Shown here in pieces: positions 59,001 to 64,000 of a stretch of DNA of 64,000 nt (its first letter is position 1; each line of letters opens with the position of its first letter). The notes under the pieces were generated by a model. It did no database searches, was not told where the DNA came from, and saw only the letters and a program-made list of their open reading frames with translations. The translations under genes and the position numbers were made by a program. Origin of the DNA: Anagrus nilaparvatae (lineage: Eukaryota; Arthropoda; Insecta; Hymenoptera; Mymaridae); contig JAKSXM010000263.1 in the NCBI GenBank assembly GCA_022575985.1, positions 12,256,001 to 12,320,000 on the forward strand. The letters are read 5' to 3'.

Positions 59001-59760
59001 TGGAAATAAATGAGGTATTACATCTTCTTAGAGCGAGATAAAGTAATAGCAGTGAAATATGAAAAGGTTTTAACAGGCACTGTTAACGCAAATGCGATAA
59101 AGCTTGCCTGAACGCATTTTAGATTTAACTACTAAAGAGAAAGGCGCTTATCATAGAATTAACGCAAAAGCATTAAACTCTCTGCTTAACGCATTAGATG
59201 AGTAATAAATTTTATGTCTCATGGTTTTATCAACGGATATAAAATAAATATAGGTGTTAATTAATTTGGCCTTATTACAAGTCCCGGGATTGATTATTAA
59301 GAAAGGACAAAAAGAGATGCCAAAAGATTGCTAATCAAGTGGCACCCCTCTTTCATGACGAATTAAGATTAATACGTCGATCTGTCAATCATATAAATAG
59401 TAGCCAAAAATATCAAAACGCTCTCAATTGTCTCTGGAATTTTAGCCGTAGTTCATTATCACGTTTCGCTAATTCTATCTGTATTTAAACTAAGTCTTAA
59501 AAAAAGTTATTAATTAAAAATCACATTGCTTTATATTGGAAATTCAGGAATTAATTATTATGCACGGTTAGTTATGAGTAATAAGTATATTTATATTATT
59601 ATATTAGTTATTTTTATAATAAGTTTATTAAGCTTCTACATTTGTATCTATCAATAAATAACTTTGTTTTAAAGAGTTATTTTAGTAAATTCAAAATAGT
59701 ATTCTTTGTTTCTATCCTCTATTCTGTACCATTAATCTATCCTATATACTTTCCTATCAC

Positions 59761-59799
<39 letters not shown>

Positions 59800-61699
59800 A
59801 TATATGTATTTACATATACTCTATTTAGATTTGTTAATTTAACAAAGAATAAGCCTTCCCGTGTGCGAGCAACTTATTAGATACGAGCAATAAAGTAGAC
59901 AAAATAATAAAATTAATTTAAAGTTACGAATACTTGTTATTTAATCTGAAGATTAAAGTTGATACAGAATTCCGCAGTAAAGTCAATAATCAGCAAAATA
60001 TAAAAATTAATAAAAATTGTTAATCAAAAATTCGTAACAATCCAAATTAAAAAAAAAAAAAAAAAAATGGTTTGAGATTTTTGACCACGAATTTCGCAAA
60101 ATAGATTCGTGTTTAGCGGGTCAAAAAAAATAAATACCACCCATTTTTTCCCATGGAACTTTTATGTTATTTTAGGATTTTATGGCATTAAATAGCATTG
60201 CTGGCGACAGGACTAATTAGTACATTAATGGAATTAAATGAGGTATTGCACTACAAATTATATTTGTAGTGCAATAGATTCCTCCCATCGATTGACTCTT
60301 TTAAATCAGGCCTTTTAAATTATCTAAGAGCATCAAATCATACATATGATGACTCGGCCTTTTAAAATTCAAAATTATCAAATAAGAGTGTTATATCTGC
60401 CTATTTATCAAGATTAAATTGTATTAAAGCTACCTATAAATAAATAAAAGTTATCTATTCTATTGCTATAAATTGACTGTGATATACTTTATCGTATTGT
60501 TAGAAAGTTAATTAAAATATTAAATTATTAGCTGCACATTAATTACTGTTACTATTACATTGCTTACTTTTAGAATTTTAATTTTAATTTTTTCTTTTTT
60601 ATACACATATAACTTATTTTTAACAAGTTATCTATATTATGTTATATTAAAATTGTTATAAATCGCTATTACTATCTATGTAAACTATGTATCAAATTTT
60701 TGTAAAACAAAATAAAATATTATTTACATTTACATTTACATTTACAAAAAAAAATATTGCAATTTTTTTAATTTTTTTGTTTTTTTTAATTTTGAGAAAA
60801 AAATTTTGAGAAAATTCGATATCAGATCCAAAAAATTACTGCTAACGAATTTTCTAAAATTAGTACTCTTATAGAAAAAAATTAGGTACTACGTCCAAAA
60901 AGAAAAAAATACTTGGTGTTTTTTGAATTTTTTTAGGAAAGAAATTAAAAAAAAATTAATTATCAGATTCGAGATATTGAGTAAAAATCATACTTTCGAA
61001 TATAAGTACTTTCATGGAAATAAATGAGGTATTACATCAAAATTAAGACAAAAAAAAGTACTTCGAGCTTTTTGGTAAAAAAATTTTTGAAAAAAAAAAT
61101 TAGGTTTTCATTCCATAATGTTTGTAGAATATGCGCCTACATACATACACACACATACACTCACACATACAGACTTTTTTTAAAAACTATTTTTTTAGCT
61201 TCCTGAGGTTTCCAAACGTGCTTAAATGACAAAAATCAAAAACTAAAATTTGACCCATCACAATCCTCATTGAGGAACCAAAAAAAAATATTGCAGTTTT
61301 TTTAATTTTGAGAAAAAATTTTGAAAAAATTCGGTATCAGATCCAAAAAATTACTATTAACGAACTTTCTAAAACTAGTACTCTTATAGAAATAAATTAG
61401 GTACTACGTCCAAAAAGAAAAAAATATTTAGTGTTTTTTGTACTTTTTTGTAAAGAAAATTTTGGGAAAAAAATTTAAAAAAAATTATTTATCAGATTCG
61501 ATATATCAATTAAAAATCGTACTTTCAAGTATAAGTACTTTCATGGAAATAAATGAGGTATTACCTCCAAATTAAAAAAAAAGTAGTTTAAGATTTATTA
61601 ATGAATAAATTTTTGAAAAAAAAATTAGGTCTTAATTCCATAATGGTTGTGAAATATCACCGGTTACATACACACACACATACACACACATACAGACTT

Positions 61700-61912
61700 T
61701 TTTTAAAAACCGGTTTTTTAGCTTCCTGAGGACCTAAAACGTGCTTATATTCCAAAAAATCAAAAATCAAAATTTGACCCATCACAATGGTTCCTCATTG
61801 AGGAACCAAAAAAATTAGCCAGCGAAAAAAAATCAAAACAGAAACTATAGTCACATTTCTTACCTCAAGCGATGAGTCAAAATTTAAATAGACATATTCA
61901 ATAAATTTCGGA
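61700..61912. other. Palindrome edge and spacer
   Basis: Contains the short perfect palindrome GGTTCCTCATTGAGGAACC at 61790-61808. No gene seen. Confidence 0.5.
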
Positions 61913-62062
61913 CTCACGATGGGCAAAATCACGTTCAGACACGAGAAGATTGCTTCGCGGAGCGAGCGGGCAGGAAGGTCTGACGCGCGCCCGGCCTACT
62001 GCGTTGCGAGCAAGCTCAAGTTTGCGCAGCGCCAAAAACGCTTGCAAGCGAGCACGAAAAAA
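61913..62062 (-). other. CpG-rich island, possible exon with donor
   Basis: About 140 bp of high G+C with many CpGs in an otherwise AT-rich region (GCGGAGCGAGCGGGCAGG, GACGCGCGCCCGGCC). On the minus strand it is open in one frame (ARLQAFLALRKLELARNAVG) and reaches a GTGAGT donor at about 61914-61919. The protein is not recognised. It could be a 5' exon, a promoter-type island or foreign DNA. Confidence 0.3.
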
Positions 62063-62242
62063 TCGAAGGCTTAAAAATAAAAAATAAAAAATAAAATTTT
62101 CATACAAATTAAATTTCTAACCACGTCTGAGGTCCTGCCTTAAAAAAAAAATTAAAAAAAAATTTTTGATTCTTGTTGTTGAGTTGAGTTGTTGAGTTGA
62201 GTCTTGTTCTTGAGTCTTGTAAAAAAAAATTTTTTCCCTTAC

Positions 62243-62323
62243 CTTGGTCTTTAACCCAAACGAACAAACGATTTCGTATGAAAATCTATCTAAAAATAAT
62301 GTAAAATCACTCCTTGAATCCAT
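62243..62323 (-). CDS. Tentative 27-codon first exon
   Basis: The minus-strand ATG at 62323 opens MDSRSDFTLFLDRFSYEIVC... and reaches an excellent donor, AAG|GTAAGG, at 62243. The exon is exactly 27 codons (phase 0). No partner exon was identified with confidence, so this may be chance. Confidence 0.2.
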
Positions 62324-62781
62324 AAAAAAAAGTTACCAAATTAAAGATACAACAACAACAAGAAGAAAATCAAAAAGTCACCTCTTAAAAGATAAAAACG
62401 ATACCAAATATATGTGTCATGATAAAATAACTTTATGTATACCACTTTATATATACCAAAATTTACTATTTTTGTTCCACAATGCATACAAAATTTGTAT
62501 GAATTGAGTAAAAAAAATTTCACTCTTATAAAAAAAAAAAAAGAAACATTTATTAAAAAAAAAAAAATACCTGATAATTTACATAGACGAAAAATGTTGT
62601 ATGACAAGAGTACATATGTATCTCAAAAAAAAAATAAGCTTACTTTCGTCTTTTGCTAGAACAGCAAAAAAAAATACATAATACATAAAATTTATAATAT
62701 CATGTATCATTTATGAAAACAAAAAAAAATGTACATTGAAAACTAAAATACAAAAAAAACGTCATTATTTTATTTTTCAGT
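62324..62781. other. Low-complexity spacer
   Basis: A-runs dominate. Open frames here are Lys/Phe-rich by-products. Confidence 0.4.
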
Positions 62782-62964
62782 TTATTCTAATGAAGGTTTT
62801 ATTTTCATCTTGAAAGACTTTGTTAAATATGCCCTTCGAGAAGCTCCATTTATCGCTGCTACAATTAACGCTCCTCCAATAGATCCGTAAGATCTTTCTC
62901 CGTCTTTCGATGCGTTTTCAAAACGACTATTGTTTGTAGTACAGTTTGACTGCTTATTACCCAT
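62782..62964 (-). CDS. Small 60-residue protein, possible N-myristoylation
   Basis: The minus-strand ATG at 62964 (context AAAAAAATGGGT) starts MGNKQSNCTTNN. Gly2 followed by small/polar residues fits an N-myristoylation signal, and Cys8 could be acylated. The middle is a small-residue segment (SIGGALIVAAINGAS) and the C-terminus is basic (RRAYLTKSFKMKIKPSLE). Base composition is visibly less AT-biased than the flanks, and an AAATAAAATAA stretch follows the stop. I do not recognise the family. The longer frame starting upstream at 63003 adds only a low-complexity leader. Confidence 0.4.
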   Translation of the reverse strand: MGNKQSNCTTNNSRFENASKDGERSYGSIGGALIVAAINGASRRAYLTKSFKMKIKPSLE

Positions 62965-62989
62965 TTTTTTAAAATTAAACAACAGTTTA

Positions 62990-63560
62990 ATAGATGTTGA
63001 CAATTTTGAGGGTTCAAAAAGACTCGATTAAGCATCGATTAAGCATCGATTCATAAAAAGAAACAAATTTTAAATTGAGTCTAAAATTTAGTTTAAAAAG
63101 AGAGACATAAGACATAAGATTTCTAAGAAAATGCATATAAAGAATTGCAGTTTCTAACTTCTTTCATTTTTTTTTTCTTTTTCTTTATATATATAAGCTA
63201 AGTAAATATTTTTTATTGCAATAATTACAAAAATAATGTTTCTCTATTATTATTATTAATTTTTATTTAATTTTTATTTAAGGCAGGGGATTGAATTAGA
63301 TTTTTCAAAAACTCAAAATTAAAAAAATTTTTTTGTTTTCAACTTTTTATACCTTGAAAAATTCCCTACTAAAATATGTAGGCATAATTCTGCTTTATAA
63401 CGATATTACACGATTCTAAACGTACGAAATACTTAAGAAACAATACAACAAAAAAAATTTCAATTGCGATTTTCTCTAAACTACGTTTTTTCAACTGGCC
63501 AGGAGTTAATCTCCAGATTGGCTGGGCCAATTTTTAAAAACTTAAGTGCGTTATCTTTAT
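62990..63560. other. Spacer with short ATCGATTAAGC repeats
   Basis: At 63025-63055 CATCGATTAAG occurs in tandem. The rest is AT-rich with no gene seen. Confidence 0.4.
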
Positions 63561-63562
63561 TA

Positions 63563-63735
63563 AAGTATATTACAGAGCAATTTACCATAAAATTATAAAA
63601 AAATTAATTTAAATATGCCTTTACCAAGTTTAACAGGGCAAAAAAAACGTCCATTTTGAAAAAAATTTTTTCCGGCTTTTTTTTAATTTTCGGTTTTTTT
63701 TCAATTTTAGGTAAGTTGCCCTGTAATATACTTTA
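63563..63735. mobile_element. Short MITE-like inverted repeat
   Basis: Left TAAAGTATATTACAGAGCAA and right TTGCCCTGTAATATACTTTA are inverted (about 20 bp, one mismatch). The body is AT-rich, about 170 bp. No clear target duplication. Confidence 0.6.
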
Positions 63736-64000
63736 AGTGAATTTGAAAGTATATCGCGCCGGATGATAGTAGGGCACGTACTAAGTAAAAGATTCCTGTA
63801 ATTAAAATTATACAAAAAAGTCGGTAATATAACGTACTTTCCACGGTGAAAAAAGAAACGAGAAACATATTGATATATGCTGAAGCTTTGCTGAAGAAAC
63901 ATTTTTAGTTTCGTAAAACAAAAGTTTTTAAGAGCTGTTCAATAAATATTTTTGTTTGCTCAAAAAAAATGTTAAGCCAAACAAAGTTAAAAAAGCTAAG

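Larger units (their letters stand above)
50535..61690. repeat. ~11-kb nested palindrome
   Basis: Outer segments are inverted copies: the CCATAATGG/ATTTCACAACC block plus a (GT)n/(CA)n tract at 50540-50580 mirrors 61625-61690. Further pairs are 50990-51080 with 61140-61260, 52130-52340 with 59800-60060, 54100-54530 with 59030-59480, 54540-55200 with 57640-58140, and 55250-55640 with 57190-57610. The central foldback is 55650-57190. Within each arm a module with TTTCATGGAAATAAATGAGG, ATCTCGAATCTGATAA and GACGTAGTACCTAA (or complements) is itself repeated. Arm-specific insertions are at 52345-53785, 58141-59000 and about 60250-60745. Confidence 0.8.

Noticed and set aside
62117..62659. Overlapping frames on both strands near 62.1-62.7 kb
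   Set aside because: Lys/Phe/Asn-rich translations of A-runs. Only the short segment with the GTAAGG donor was kept as a tentative exon.

Overview
This window looks like transposon-packed, AT-rich nuclear DNA from an arthropod, most likely an insect. The reasons are the very high A+T content, short GT-AG introns (about 70-80 bp where a gene model can be drawn), Bel/Pao and Ty1/copia LTR retrotransposons, piggyBac and hAT relics, tRNA-like MITE content and large inverted repeats. I cannot name the species. No complete, clearly functional host gene is visible. The only recognisable host coding sequence is a two-exon fragment of the ciliary gene DRC4/GAS8 (minus strand, 24.8-26.8 kb) and one exon resembling pyridoxine-5'-phosphate oxidase (about 46.5 kb).

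Layout. 1-6.9 kb: an old, frame-broken Bel/Pao element, then a two-exon fragment (6.9-7.2 kb). 7.3-9.5 kb: degenerate repeats, including a ~175-bp tandem array and a foldback-family arm. 9.5-23.4 kb: a palindrome with two ~2.6-kb arms that match closely and each carry the same putative spliced exons. Its centre holds a young Bel/Pao element (364-bp LTRs), a second copy of the inner arm and a solo LTR with its own 5-bp target duplication. 23.7-29.0 kb: a split transposase-like gene whose middle is replaced by antisense DRC4 exons and two foldback elements. 29.3-39.7 kb: stacked satellites (periods ~25, ~30, ~55, ~137 and ~252 bp) with several cleanly bounded MITEs, including a 969-bp hAT MITE with an 8-bp TSD. 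39.7-45.4 kb: a near-intact Ty1/copia element whose LTRs match by eye, with a 5-bp TSD and one internal stop codon. 45.8-46.5 kb: a pogo/Tigger-like MITE. 47.3-48.7 kb: a composite element with two ~220-bp direct repeats, each encoding a hammerhead ribozyme motif, bounded by a 10-bp TSD and itself invaded by a truncated non-LTR retrotransposon. 49.1-50.4 kb: a piggyBac relic. 50.5-61.7 kb: an ~11-kb nested palindrome. 61.9-64 kb: low-complexity DNA with a CpG-rich island and a few tentative small coding exons.

The most interesting item is the 47.3-48.7 kb element. Two direct repeats carry type III hammerhead motifs with the full conserved core, an intervening ~340-bp body (after removing the nested insertion) and a 10-bp TSD. 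This is the architecture of a retrozyme or non-autonomous Penelope-like element. Hammerhead cleavage at both repeats would release a unit of about 558 nt. All similarity judgements here were made by reading, not by database search.
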